NCBI GenBank assembly: GCA_038131795.1 | Contig: JAYPQE010000002.1 | Location: 144,077 to 208,076 of the forward strand | DNA: 64,000 nucleotides | DNA from: Eutrophobius brisbanensis | GTDB lineage: Bacteria > Pseudomonadota > Gammaproteobacteria > Eutrophobiales > Eutrophobiaceae | Reading direction: 5' to 3' | Shown here: positions 1 to 7,854 of the stretch, piece after piece | Layout of the letters: every line of letters starts with the position of its first letter | How positions within the stretch are numbered: the first letter of the stretch is position 1 | Notes under the pieces: model-generated | Seen by the model: the letters and a program-made list of their open reading frames with translations, nothing else | Told to the model about the DNA's origin: nothing | The model's database searches: none | Program-made: the position numbers and the translations under genes

Positions 1-746
1 TCGCGAAAGCCGACGAGTGCAGGTAAAAAAATTGCTAAGAACCTGGCAAGAGAACTTTCTGAATGTGGAATAATTGTCACCAGTGGTCTTGCTTATGGGA
101 TTGATACCGCTGCACATTTGGGGGCTCTTGAAGGAAATACGGGAACCATTGCGGTATTAGGTGGTGGAATGGATTGCATCTACCCAAAAGCTAACACTAA
201 ATTGGTTGAGAAAATTATTGATTATGGGCTTTTGATTTCAGAATTTCCCATGAAAACATGGCCGCTACCTTATCATTTCCCGAGGAGAAACAGGATTATT
301 AGTGGCCTTTCCTTAGGGGTACTGGTGGTAGAGGCATCTGTAAAGAGTGGTTCATTGATTACCGCCAATATTGCGGTAGAGCAAGGCAGGGAAGTGTTTG
401 CAATCCCAGGATCTGTCCTGAATCCGGTGTCAGAGGGGTGTAACAAATTAATCAGTAATGGGACTAAATTAACAACAAATATTCAAGATATAGTTGAAGA
501 GTTTCCCTGCTTTAATAATGTGATTATTAAATATAAAGAGACAAAGAGAATATCACAGGTTAATAATGAAACACTTGACGAACAGGTAAAACTCCTGCTT
601 GATAATATAGGGTATGACCCGTTAGTTTTGATGACATCGTGGCTGGCAGCGGAATTTCCATTGAAAGAATACGGGTGATGTTGCCAGAATTGGAGCTTGA
701 AGGAGTAATTCAGGTCACAGCTGGCGGCAGGTACATAAAAAATTAA
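1..746 (+). pseudogene. dprA: DprA (Smf) DNA-processing protein, 5'-truncated by window edge and frameshifted
   Basis: DprA loads RecA onto incoming single-stranded DNA during natural transformation. The reading frame is open from base 1 and begins inside the Rossmann-like core (SRKPTSAGKK), followed by the family landmarks TSGLAYGIDTAAH, VLGGGMD, FPRRNRIISGLS and EASVKSGSLITA. The frame breaks at the T run 626-629. Staying in frame gives a short wrong tail that stops at 678. Moving to the next frame restores the expected C-terminal winged-helix segment (DDIVAGSGISIERI, then LELEGVIQ and GGRYIKN) up to TAA at 744-746. One missing T accounts for this exactly, so it is either a real frameshift or a homopolymer error in the assembly. 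The core is intact; only the C-terminal domain of roughly 40 residues is affected. smg follows 18 bp downstream. Confidence 0.9.
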
Positions 747-764
747 TTGTAAAGAATATAAAGC

Positions 765-1244
765 ATGAAAGAATCAGTTTTTGATGTGTTGATGTATCTT
801 TTTAATAATTACCTTGATGATGAGTATGAATTAAATGCTGATCAGGAATCATTGCAAGGCATCCTTGCTCATGCAGGATTTGGTGAATCTCAGGTTAAAA
901 AAGCATTTGATTGGTTAGAAAGTTTAACATTTGAAGAAATTCTTCAATCGGGCAACAAGCCTCAAAATAATATTTCCCACAGGATTTTCAATTCATTTGA
1001 AATGGAAAAGCTGAGCCTGGAATGCAGGGGATTGCTGACATATCTTGAGCAGACCGGCATCCTGGATTCACAGAATCGAGAGGTTGTAATTGACAGGGTA
1101 ATGGCACTTGATTCAGATGAAATAGATGTTTATCAACTAAAGTGGGTTGTGTTAATGGTGTTAATGAATCAACCGGGACAGGAAGATGCTTTTTTATGGA
1201 TGGAAGAAGTTGTAATGAATGAAATGGAACCTGGTTTACACTAA
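765..1244 (+). CDS. smg: Smg family protein (DUF494)
   Basis: This 159-residue acidic cytosolic protein matches the Smg/DUF494 family from its first residues (MKESVFDVLMYLFNNYLDDE) to its C-terminal region (LDSDEIDVYQLKWVVLMVL). In gammaproteobacteria smg usually sits next to dprA and topA, as it does here. Its molecular role is not established; no catalytic motif, signal peptide or membrane segment is visible. It is 18 bp from the restored dprA stop and 33 bp from topA, which suggests one transcription unit. Family assignment is secure, function is not. Confidence 0.93.
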   Translation: MKESVFDVLMYLFNNYLDDEYELNADQESLQGILAHAGFGESQVKKAFDWLESLTFEEILQSGNKPQNNISHRIFNSFEMEKLSLECRGLLTYLEQTGILDSQNREVVIDRVMALDSDEIDVYQLKWVVLMVLMNQPGQEDAFLWMEEVVMNEMEPGLH

Positions 1245-1277
1245 AGCAGATATAGACATATAAGGATTAGTTTTAAT

Positions 1278-3596
1278 ATGAGTGATACATTGGTAATCGT
1301 TGAATCCCCGGCAAAGGCCAAAACCTTGACGCGTTACCTGGGAGGAGATTATAAGGTTATGGCCTCGTATGGGCATGTGAGGGATTTATTACCCAAATCA
1401 GGTGCGGTCGATCCTGATAATGATTTCGAAATGCATTATGACATCATTGAAAAAAATGCTAAGTCCGTTGATGCGATAGCAAAAGCAGTCAAGAAAGCTG
1501 ATCATTTATTATTGGCAACTGACCCGGATCGTGAGGGAGAAGCGATTTCCTGGCACCTCTATGAATTATTGAAAGACAGGGGTGTGCTGGATAAAAAAGA
1601 CATTAAGCGGGTAGTTTTTCATGAGGTCACAAAGTCAGCCATTCAGGATGCCATGCATCACCCCAGAGAACTTTCTATAGATCTGATTAATGCACAACAG
1701 GCCAGACGAGCACTGGATTATCTGGTAGGTTTTAACCTGTCACCGCTATTGTGGAAAAAAATTCGCCGAGGTCTGTCTGCAGGCAGGGTCCAGAGTCCGG
1801 CATTACGAATGATTGTAGAGCGTGAAGAGGAAATTGAACGGTTTAAAAAACGTGAGTACTGGACCATAGAGTCCGATCTCAACCACAAGAAGCAGGATTT
1901 TAGTGCGAAGCTGACCATACTCAACGGTGACAAGTTAAAACAGTTTACGGTTACTGAATCAGCATCGGCTGAAAAAATAAAAAAGGACCTTTTAAAAATA
2001 GCAAATGGTGAACTTGTCGTCTCTAAAATAGAAAAGAAGCAAAGACGCAGACAACCATCCCCACCATTTATTACATCAACCATGCAACAGGAGGCCGTGC
2101 GCAAACTGGGGTTTACTGCACAGAAGACCATGCGTACAGCACAACAGCTTTATGAGGGTATAGACATAGGCGAGGGTGCTGTTGGGTTAATTACTTATAT
2201 GAGAACAGACTCAGTCAACCTTGCCCAGGATGCTGTGCAGGAAATCAGGGATTATATTGGCAACACCTATGGCAAAAAATCATTGCCTGCAAATGCCCGG
2301 GTTTTTAAAACAAAATCTAAAAATGCCCAGGAAGCACACGAGGCCATCAGGCCAACATCTGTAAATTATGTGCCCAAGGATATCAAACCCAAGTTAACGA
2401 CAGATCAATTTAAGTTGTATCAACTTATCTGGAAACGCGCAGTTGCCAGCCAGATGAGTCACGCATTAATAGATACCGTTGCCGCTGACATGGAGTGCGG
2501 AAATGATAATATCTTCCGGGCAACAGGGTCCACTGTGGCTGAGAAAGGGTTTCTGGCTGTTTATGAAGAGGGACAGGATGATGAGAAAAAGCAGGATTCA
2601 AATCAGAAAGCCCTGCCCCCACTTGAAGAAGGCGAGAAAGTCAAACTGATTGATATCAGGCCAGAACAGCATTTCACAGAACCACCCCCTCGTTACTCTG
2701 AAGCCAGCCTGGTGAAAACATTAGAAGAATATGGGATTGGCAGGCCATCAACATATGCATCAATTATTTATACTTTAAAGCAACGTGAATATGTGGAACT
2801 GGAAAATAAACGTTTTATACCAACTGATGTAGGCCGGATAGTAAATCGGTTTTTAACAGAACACTTTAATGATTATGTAGATTATAACTTTACAGCCAAG
2901 CTTGAAGATGAGCTTGATGCAGTATCACGTGGAGAAAAAGATTGGGTGCCGTTAATGAAGGAGTTCTGGAAACCGTTCTCCGCACAAATAAAAGATAAAG
3001 AAGAAAATGTCAGCCGAAGTGAGGCGAACCAGGCCCGTGAGCTGGGATCAGATCCAAAAACAGGGTTGCCGGTATCTGTTCGCATGGGACGTTATGGTCC
3101 CTATGTTCAGATTGGCACCAAAGACGACGAAGAAAAACCAAAATTTGCCGGCTTAAGACCGGGACAGAGAATTGACACAATCACGTTTGAAGAAGCGATG
3201 GAACTATTCAAGTTGCCAAGGGAGTTAGGTGAAACTGAAGAAGGTGAAGAGGTGGTTGTCAATATAGGTCGGTTTGGACCGTATGTCAGGTACGGTAGCA
3301 AATTTGTATCTATTAAAAAAGATGATGATCCTTATACCATTGATCTTGACCGTGCATTGGTGCTTATTGCAGAAAAGAAAAAGGCCGATGCTGAAAAGCA
3401 GATTAAATTATTTAAAGATGAGGGAATATCAATTTTGAATGGTCGATATGGCCCCTATGTAACAGATGGCAAAAAAAATGCCAGGGTTCCAAAGGACAGA
3501 GAACCCGCTTCACTTACATTGGAAGAATCAGTTAAGCTCCTGGAAGAGGCGCCGGCAAGCCGTGGCAGACGCCGGGCAAAGAAAAAAACCGCATAG
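1278..3596 (+). CDS. topA: DNA topoisomerase I
   Basis: Type IA topoisomerase that relaxes negative supercoils behind RNA polymerase. The N-terminal TOPRIM domain has LVIVESPAKAKT (residues about 5-16) and the acidic DPDREGE motif near residue 82. The nucleophile is Tyr307 in LITYMRTDS. The 772-residue protein is shorter than the well-studied enteric enzyme of about 865. Instead of cysteine-rich zinc fingers its C terminus has three topoisomerase C-terminal repeats built on GRYGPYV or GRFGPYV, then a basic tail (RGRRRAKKK). There is no Cys4 cluster after about residue 580. It sits between smg and purE in a co-directional group. Confidence 0.98.
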   Translation: MSDTLVIVESPAKAKTLTRYLGGDYKVMASYGHVRDLLPKSGAVDPDNDFEMHYDIIEKNAKSVDAIAKAVKKADHLLLATDPDREGEAISWHLYELLKDRGVLDKKDIKRVVFHEVTKSAIQDAMHHPRELSIDLINAQQARRALDYLVGFNLSPLLWKKIRRGLSAGRVQSPALRMIVEREEEIERFKKREYWTIESDLNHKKQDFSAKLTILNGDKLKQFTVTESASAEKIKKDLLKIANGELVVSKIEKKQRRRQPSPPFITSTMQQEAVRKLGFTAQKTMRTAQQLYEGIDIGEGAVGLITYMRTDSVNLAQDAVQEIRDYIGNTYGKKSLPANARVFKTKSKNAQEAHEAIRPTSVNYVPKDIKPKLTTDQFKLYQLIWKRAVASQMSHALIDTVAADMECGNDNIFRATGSTVAEKGFLAVYEEGQDDEKKQDSNQKALPPLEEGEKVKLIDIRPEQHFTEPPPRYSEASLVKTLEEYGIGRPSTYASIIYTLKQREYVELENKRFIPTDVGRIVNRFLTEHFNDYVDYNFTAKLEDELDAVSRGEKDWVPLMKEFWKPFSAQIKDKEENVSRSEANQARELGSDPKTGLPVSVRMGRYGPYVQIGTKDDEEKPKFAGLRPGQRIDTITFEEAMELFKLPRELGETEEGEEVVVNIGRFGPYVRYGSKFVSIKKDDDPYTIDLDRALVLIAEKKKADAEKQIKLFKDEGISILNGRYGPYVTDGKKNARVPKDREPASLTLEESVKLLEEAPASRGRRRAKKKTA

Positions 3597-3621
3597 TGGA
3601 TTTACAACGAAAGAGGAAAAA

Positions 3622-4140
3622 ATGAAAGACAATCACTATTTTGTATCAGTATTGATGGGCTCAGATTCGGATCTGGAAGTCATGAAACAAACTGTGGAGG
3701 TACTGGACAGTTTTGGTATCCCCAGAGAAGTCAGAATTACCTCCGCACATCGAACCCCTGATGCCACACATGAATACGTTAAAGATGCAGATAAACGGGG
3801 TTGTGCTGTGTTTATTGCGGCCGCTGGTTTGGCGGCTCATTTGGCAGGGACCCTTGCAGGCATTACTACCAAACCCGTGATTGGGGTACCCATGGAGGGT
3901 GGAAGTCTAGGTGGTATGGACGCTTTACTCTCAACTGTACAGATGCCAGCTGGAATCCCGGTTGCCTGTGTGGCTATTGGTAAGGCAGGTGCAAAAAACG
4001 CAGGCTATCTTGCCGCACAGATCATAGCTGGTGCAGATGAGGCCATTGCCCAAAAGCTCATAAAAGAGCGTGCTGATAATGCAGAAAAAGTCATTAAAAA
4101 GAATGACTTATTAAAAGAAATCAATCAAAAAAGTAGTTGA
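3622..4140 (+). CDS. purE: N5-carboxyaminoimidazole ribonucleotide mutase
   Basis: Class I PurE moves the carboxyl group of N5-CAIR to give CAIR in de novo purine synthesis. Visible motifs are MGSDSDLEVM near the N terminus, the catalytic-loop SAHRTPD, and AAAGLAAHLAGTLAG. An in-frame upstream extension exists, but it lies inside topA. The ATG used here follows an AAGAGGAAAA ribosome-binding site and gives a normal 172-residue protein. The stop codon overlaps the TTG start of tsaC. No purK lies next to it in this window. Confidence 0.97.
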   Translation: MKDNHYFVSVLMGSDSDLEVMKQTVEVLDSFGIPREVRITSAHRTPDATHEYVKDADKRGCAVFIAAAGLAAHLAGTLAGITTKPVIGVPMEGGSLGGMDALLSTVQMPAGIPVACVAIGKAGAKNAGYLAAQIIAGADEAIAQKLIKERADNAEKVIKKNDLLKEINQKSS

Positions 4141-4691
4141 AACCCTGGCAAATCAGTAAGGCTGTAAAGGTCATAAACCAAGGTGGCGTCATCGCATATC
4201 CCACCGAGGCAGTTTATGGATTGGGATGTTCCGCCAACGACAGACACGCTGTTGAGAGGATTTTATGGCTTAAATCCAGGCGCAGACAAAAGGGCCTGAT
4301 CCTGGTTGGTTATGAAATTGACGATTTTCGTGACTGGATTGATCTTGATTTCGTAGAAAAATCAGCTGTCATAATGGATTCATGGCCTGGTCCAGTCACC
4401 TGGATAATCCCCGCCAGGCGTAATGTGCCAAAATGGATTACAGGAGGTAATCCCGGCATAGCAATTCGAATTTCGGCCCATCCAGTGGTACGTAATTTGA
4501 CGGAAAAAGCTGGAATTCTAGTATCTACCAGTGCTAACCCGTCCTCCAGGGAACCGGCCAGGACTTCGTTGGAAGTGCAAAATTATTTCGGAAAATCAAT
4601 AGATTACATTATCCCTGGACGGACAGATATGACTGCCAATCCAAGCGAGATCCGCGATGCCCTTAGTGGAAAGGTACTGAGGAGCGCCTGA
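4137..4691 (+). CDS. tsaC: Threonylcarbamoyl-AMP synthase (TsaC/YrdC/RimN family)
   Basis: TsaC makes threonylcarbamoyl-AMP from threonine, bicarbonate and ATP, the first step of t6A modification of ANN-decoding tRNAs. The 184-residue protein shows the YrdC fold signatures GGVIAYPTEAVYGLG, the KSRRRQKG stretch, PGPVTWIIPA and VSTSANPSS. The proposed start is TTG, overlapping the purE stop by four bases (TTGA); no nearby in-frame ATG preserves the conserved N terminus. The overlap implies translational coupling to purE. Confidence 0.95.
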   Translation: MKPWQISKAVKVINQGGVIAYPTEAVYGLGCSANDRHAVERILWLKSRRRQKGLILVGYEIDDFRDWIDLDFVEKSAVIMDSWPGPVTWIIPARRNVPKWITGGNPGIAIRISAHPVVRNLTEKAGILVSTSANPSSREPARTSLEVQNYFGKSIDYIIPGRTDMTANPSEIRDALSGKVLRSA

Positions 4692-4789
4692 CATTTCATT
4701 TTACCGGGGTGATTTCCCCTGTTGATTGGGGATACAAAGTGTATTGCCTGATTAGACAAAAAATTTTGTTTAAAACTAAGGGGTTAATG

Positions 4790-4818
4790 TTGACACTGCC
4801 TGCAGTTTGTCTGAGAAT
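4790..4818 (+). promoter_or_regulatory. Putative sigma70 promoter of the tRNA-tuf unit
   Basis: A consensus -35 hexamer TTGACA (4790-4795) is followed after 17 bp by GAGAAT (4813-4818), which matches four of six -10 positions. The next bases (ACGCGGC) form a GC-rich discriminator, typical of stringently controlled stable-RNA promoters. The first tRNA begins 20 bp downstream, so the predicted transcript would have a very short leader. No experimental support; prediction by consensus only. Confidence 0.65.
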
Positions 4819-4837
4819 ACGCGGCTTGCTTAAGTTA

Positions 4838-4922
4838 GGAGGGGTACCCAAGCGGCCAACGGGGGCAGACTGTAAATCTGCTGGCTATGCCTTCGTAGGT
4901 TCGAATCCTACCCCCTCCACCA
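4838..4922 (+). tRNA. tRNA-Tyr (anticodon GTA)
   Basis: An 85-nt class II tRNA with a long variable arm. The acceptor arms GGAGGGG and CCCCTCC pair perfectly; the discriminator is A and CCA is encoded. The anticodon loop ACTGTAAATC contains GTA, and the T loop is GTTCGAATC. It is the first gene of a tRNA-Tyr, tRNA-Gly, tRNA-Thr, tuf group, the same order as the enteric tyrU-glyT-thrT-tufB locus, without an upstream thrU-like gene. Confidence 0.98.
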
Positions 4923-5038
4923 ATTTGGTGGGGTAATAAAGCAACGTAATAAAGTTTTTATATCTTACTGATATGCTGGTTTTAATTTGGAGTTAGTCCA
5001 TCGCTGATTGATGGAATCGGATTGGCGGGTTTAACGAG

Positions 5039-5112
<74 letters not shown>

Positions 5113-5120
5113 TATAGAAA

Positions 5121-5206
5121 GTCACAAGCCATAAGTTACGAGCTACAAGAATCATTGAAAATTTGTCGTATCTATATCTTGTGGCTGGTTGCTTATGGCT
5201 TGTAGC
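5121..5206. repeat. Imperfect inverted repeat built of 7-nt units (repeat family, copy A)
   Basis: The spacer between tRNA-Gly and tRNA-Thr contains two facing arms. The left arm reads in heptads: GTCACAA at 5121, GCCATAA at 5128, GTTACGA at 5135 and GCTACAA at 5142. The right arm (5179-5206) read on the minus strand gives GCTACAA, GCCATAA, then GCAACCA and GCCACAA. Compared over 30 positions the arms agree at about 24, so the transcript could form a long imperfect hairpin. The element lies inside the tRNA-tuf transcription unit, where it might affect processing. The same heptad pattern recurs at four other places in the window. Confidence 0.85.
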
Positions 5207-5214
5207 TATATTTG

Positions 5215-5290
<76 letters not shown>

Positions 5291-5353
5291 TGAATACAGG
5301 GTTTTTTAAAATTAAGATTTACAATGATACATACTGCATGAGGAGACACTTTC

Positions 5354-6544
5354 ATGTCCAAGGAGAAATTTGAAAGAAACAAGCAGCACGTAAACGTGGG
5401 AACGATTGGTCACGTTGACCATGGTAAGACGACGTTAACGGCGGCGATCACCAAGACGATGTCAGAAAAGTTTGGTGGTGAGGCGAAGGCCTACGATCAA
5501 ATTGACAATGCCCCTGAGGAGCGCGAACGAGGTATAACCATTGCGACGGCGCACGTGGAATATGAAAGTGATACGCGTCATTACGCCCACGTAGACTGTC
5601 CGGGCCACGCTGACTATGTGAAGAACATGATCACGGGTGCGGCGCAGATGGACGGAGCGATCATGGTGGTAAGTGCGGCGGATGGTCCGATGCCACAGAC
5701 GCGAGAGCATATTTTGCTGGCTAGGCAGGTGGGTGTACCGTACATCGTGGTGTACCTGAACAAGGCAGACCAGGTAGATGATGCGGAGCTGTTGGAGCTG
5801 GTGGAGATGGAAGTCCGTGAGTTATTGGACAAGTATGAATTTCCGGGTGATGACACACCGGTGGTGACAGGGAGTGCGCTGAAGGCACTGGAAGGGGATA
5901 CGAGTGATATTGGCATACCGTCGATAGAGAAGCTGGTTGCAGCGATGGACGATTATATTCCGGTACCGGAGCGTCCGGTGGACAAGCCGTTTTTGATGCC
6001 GATAGAAGACGTGTTTTCGATTTCGGGCCGCGGGACGGTGGTGACAGGCCGAGTGGAGCGCGGGATAGTAAAGGTTGGAGAAGAGATTGAAATTGTAGGT
6101 ATTCGTGACACACAGAAGACCACCTGTACGGGTGTTGAGATGTTTCGCAAGTTACTGGACGAAGGTCAGGCAGGTGACAACGTAGGTGTTTTGCTGCGTG
6201 GTACGAAGCGAGAAGATGTTGAGCGTGGACAGGTATTGTGTAAGCCGGGTTCGATCACGCCGCATACGAAATTTGAATGTGAAGTGTATGTGTTGAGTAA
6301 GGAAGAAGGTGGTCGACACACACCATTTTTCAATAATTATCGTCCGCAGTTTTATTTTCGTACCACGGATGTGACGGGGGCGGTGACGCTGCCAGATGGT
6401 ACGGAGATGGTGATGCCGGGTGACAACGTGAAGATGACGGTTGAACTGATTTCACCGATTGCGATGGAGGAAGGCGTACGCTTTGCTATTCGTGAAGGTG
6501 GTAGAACAGTGGGCGCCGGTGTCGTTTCAAAGATAATCGAATAA
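5354..6544 (+). CDS. tuf: Elongation factor Tu, copy 1
   Basis: EF-Tu brings aminoacyl-tRNA to the ribosome as a GTP ternary complex. The 396-residue product has the P loop GHVDHGKT (residues 19-26), the DCPGH switch II motif, the NKAD guanine-specificity motif, and domains II and III to the C-terminal VVSKIIE. An AGGAGA ribosome-binding site precedes the ATG. By eye, its nucleotide sequence matches the second tuf copy (22.07-23.26 kb) throughout except for the last sense codon (GAA here, GAG there). It uses ACG, GCG, CCG and GTG much more than the flanking genes do, which gives it a GC-rich codon style. Co-transcribed with the upstream tRNAs. Confidence 0.99.
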   Translation: MSKEKFERNKQHVNVGTIGHVDHGKTTLTAAITKTMSEKFGGEAKAYDQIDNAPEERERGITIATAHVEYESDTRHYAHVDCPGHADYVKNMITGAAQMDGAIMVVSAADGPMPQTREHILLARQVGVPYIVVYLNKADQVDDAELLELVEMEVRELLDKYEFPGDDTPVVTGSALKALEGDTSDIGIPSIEKLVAAMDDYIPVPERPVDKPFLMPIEDVFSISGRGTVVTGRVERGIVKVGEEIEIVGIRDTQKTTCTGVEMFRKLLDEGQAGDNVGVLLRGTKREDVERGQVLCKPGSITPHTKFECEVYVLSKEEGGRHTPFFNNYRPQFYFRTTDVTGAVTLPDGTEMVMPGDNVKMTVELISPIAMEEGVRFAIREGGRTVGAGVVSKIIE

Positions 6545-6560
6545 GAATATTTGATTATCA

Positions 6561-6675
6561 GTTACCAGTCACAAGTAACAAGTCATAAGTATTATATCTG
6601 CTCAAGGGCGAGGCTTTTTGCTATTCCTTTTACTGTGTTTGTTGAACTTGTTACTTATAAATTATGACATGTGAC
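6561..6675. repeat. Imperfect inverted repeat built of 7-nt units (copy B)
   Basis: This spacer between tuf copy 1 and tRNA-Trp has a left arm of four exact heptad steps: GTTACCA at 6561, GTCACAA at 6568, GTAACAA at 6575 and GTCATAA at 6582. The right arm (6645-6675), read on the minus strand, gives GTCACAT, GTCATAA, then TTTATAA and GTAACAA. The 54-bp centre has no coding potential; a weak hairpin around GGGCGAGGC followed by TTTTT could be a leaky terminator. Same family as the element between the tRNA-Gly and tRNA-Thr genes. Confidence 0.83.
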
Positions 6676-6682
6676 TATATCA

Positions 6683-6758
6683 AGGCCAGTAGCTCAATTG
6701 GCAGAGCGGCGGTCTCCAAAACCGCAGGTTGGGGGTTCGATTCCCTCCTGGCCTGCCA
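6683..6758 (+). tRNA. tRNA-Trp (anticodon CCA)
   Basis: A 76-nt tRNA with encoded 3' CCA. The acceptor AGGCCAG pairs with CTGGCCT; the discriminator is G, as expected for tRNA-Trp. The anticodon loop TCTCCAAAA contains CCA. It lies between tuf and secE, a common place for trpT in bacteria. Confidence 0.98.
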
Positions 6759-6795
6759 TCATTAACCTGGTTAAGGAAAGGCATGACGGTTGTAT

Positions 6796-7173
6796 ATGAA
6801 TTCGAATGTTGAATCAGTAAGTACGAAGTTTGATATTGTAAAACTCGTTATCGCAATAGGCATAACTGTGGCCAGCGTGTTCGGGTTTTACTATTTCGTA
6901 GAGCAATCCATTCTAATCAGAACAGTCGGATTGCTTATATTTGTTGGCATAGCTGTTTTTATTGCATTACAAACAGAGAAAGGAAGAAATTTATATGATT
7001 TCTTCCAGGAAGCGCAGGTTGAAGTCAGGAAAGTTGTCTGGCCTACCAGGCAAGAGACTGTACAGACGACATTAATAGTAATTTTGGTCGTCATACTTGT
7101 GGCTATAGGTTTATGGTTGGTTGATATGTTTCTTGGCTGGTCAGTAAGATCATTATTAGGACAAGGTGGATAG
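6796..7173 (+). CDS. secE: Preprotein translocase subunit SecE
   Basis: SecE is the small essential membrane subunit of the SecYEG channel. The product (125 residues from this ATG) has three hydrophobic segments: LVIAIGITVASVFGFYYF, RTVGLLIFVGIAVFIAL and LIVILVVILVAIGLWLV. This is the long three-helix form typical of gammaproteobacteria. The conserved cytoplasmic segment EVRKVVWPTRQET lies before the last helix. A TTG at 6790 is a competing start with better spacing (8 nt) to the AAGGAAAGG ribosome-binding site; it would add two residues. The stop overlaps the region just before the nusG start. Confidence 0.96.
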   Translation: MNSNVESVSTKFDIVKLVIAIGITVASVFGFYYFVEQSILIRTVGLLIFVGIAVFIALQTEKGRNLYDFFQEAQVEVRKVVWPTRQETVQTTLIVILVVILVAIGLWLVDMFLGWSVRSLLGQGG

Positions 7174-7174
7174 C

Positions 7175-7708
7175 ATGGCGCTTAGTTGGTATGTGATTCA
7201 TGCATATTCAGGTTTTGAATCCCAGGTTATGCGGACATTAAAAGAGCGCATCAAGATGCACGGGATGGAGGACAAGTTCGGAGAAATACTTGTCCCCACA
7301 GAAGAAGTGGTTGAAATGCGTGATGGAAAAAAACGCAAGAGCGAAAGAAAGTTCTTTCCCGGGTATGTGCTGGTTCAGATGGAAATGAACGATGATACAT
7401 GGCATCTGGTAAAAGAATCTCCGAAGGTCCTGGGTTTTATTGGAGGTACTTCGGACAAACCTGCACCTATCACAGATTCAGAGGCAAACACGATTTTACA
7501 ACGGGTCGAAGAAGGTGTTGATAAACCAAGGCCCAAGATTGTTTTTGAACCTGGCGAGGTAGTCAGGGTCAATGATGGACCGTTTACAGATTTTAATGGT
7601 GTAGTTGAAGAAGTTAATTATGAGAAAAGTCGTCTTCGAGTATCCGTACTGATATTTGGCCGATCTACTCCAGTTGAACTGGAATTTGGTCAGGTAGAAA
7701 AGGAATAA
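7175..7708 (+). CDS. nusG: Transcription termination/antitermination protein NusG
   Basis: NusG binds the RNA polymerase clamp, supports processive elongation, and links it to Rho or to ribosomal S10. The 177-residue protein has the NGN domain (WYVIHAYSGFE, FFPGYVLVQM) and a C-terminal KOW domain (FEPGEVVRVNDGPFTDFNG). The ATG one base after the secE stop is preferred to a GTG three codons upstream that lies inside secE. It is cotranscribed with secE as in most bacteria. Confidence 0.98.
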   Translation: MALSWYVIHAYSGFESQVMRTLKERIKMHGMEDKFGEILVPTEEVVEMRDGKKRKSERKFFPGYVLVQMEMNDDTWHLVKESPKVLGFIGGTSDKPAPITDSEANTILQRVEEGVDKPRPKIVFEPGEVVRVNDGPFTDFNGVVEEVNYEKSRLRVSVLIFGRSTPVELEFGQVEKE

Positions 7709-7717
7709 TCACAACAA

Positions 7718-7793
7718 GCTACTAACTACTGGCAATAATAGCCAATTAGAGAGTGGATATTGATAACGAGCTGCTGGTGGCTTTGCTAGTAGC
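7718..7793. repeat. Degenerate heptad-type inverted repeat (copy C)
   Basis: The nusG-rplK spacer holds a left arm beginning GCTACTA (7718) and continuing ACTACTG, GCAATAA. A right arm ending at 7793, read on the minus strand, also begins GCTACTA, then GCAAAGC. The arms are less regular than in the tRNA-region copies and seem to contain an indel. It probably belongs to the same family but is the weakest full-length member. No clear terminator or promoter could be separated from it. Confidence 0.5.
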
Positions 7794-7854
7794 TTAAATA
7801 ACAGGGGAGTTTAGGTAACCAGTCCTTAACGCTAATACCCAAAGGAGTAATAAA

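Noticed and set aside
3466..3621. N-terminal extension of PurE
   Set aside because: Lies inside topA in another frame; the ATG at 3622 has a good ribosome-binding site and the family N terminus.
4703..4719. GGGG...CCCC hairpin after tsaC as a terminator
   Set aside because: Only four pairs and no T run; too weak to call.
4709..4936. 75-codon ORF across tRNA-Tyr
   Set aside because: It runs through the tRNA gene and its promoter and has no family resemblance; the tRNA explains the sequence.
5121..5206. CRISPR-like array
   Set aside because: Units are 7 nt with no spacers, and the arms face each other; no cas genes are seen.
5721..6113. 130-codon antisense ORF in tuf, repeated at 22441-22833
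   Set aside because: It is present twice only because tuf is duplicated. It is proline-rich as expected from the complement of GC-rich codons and has no start signal.
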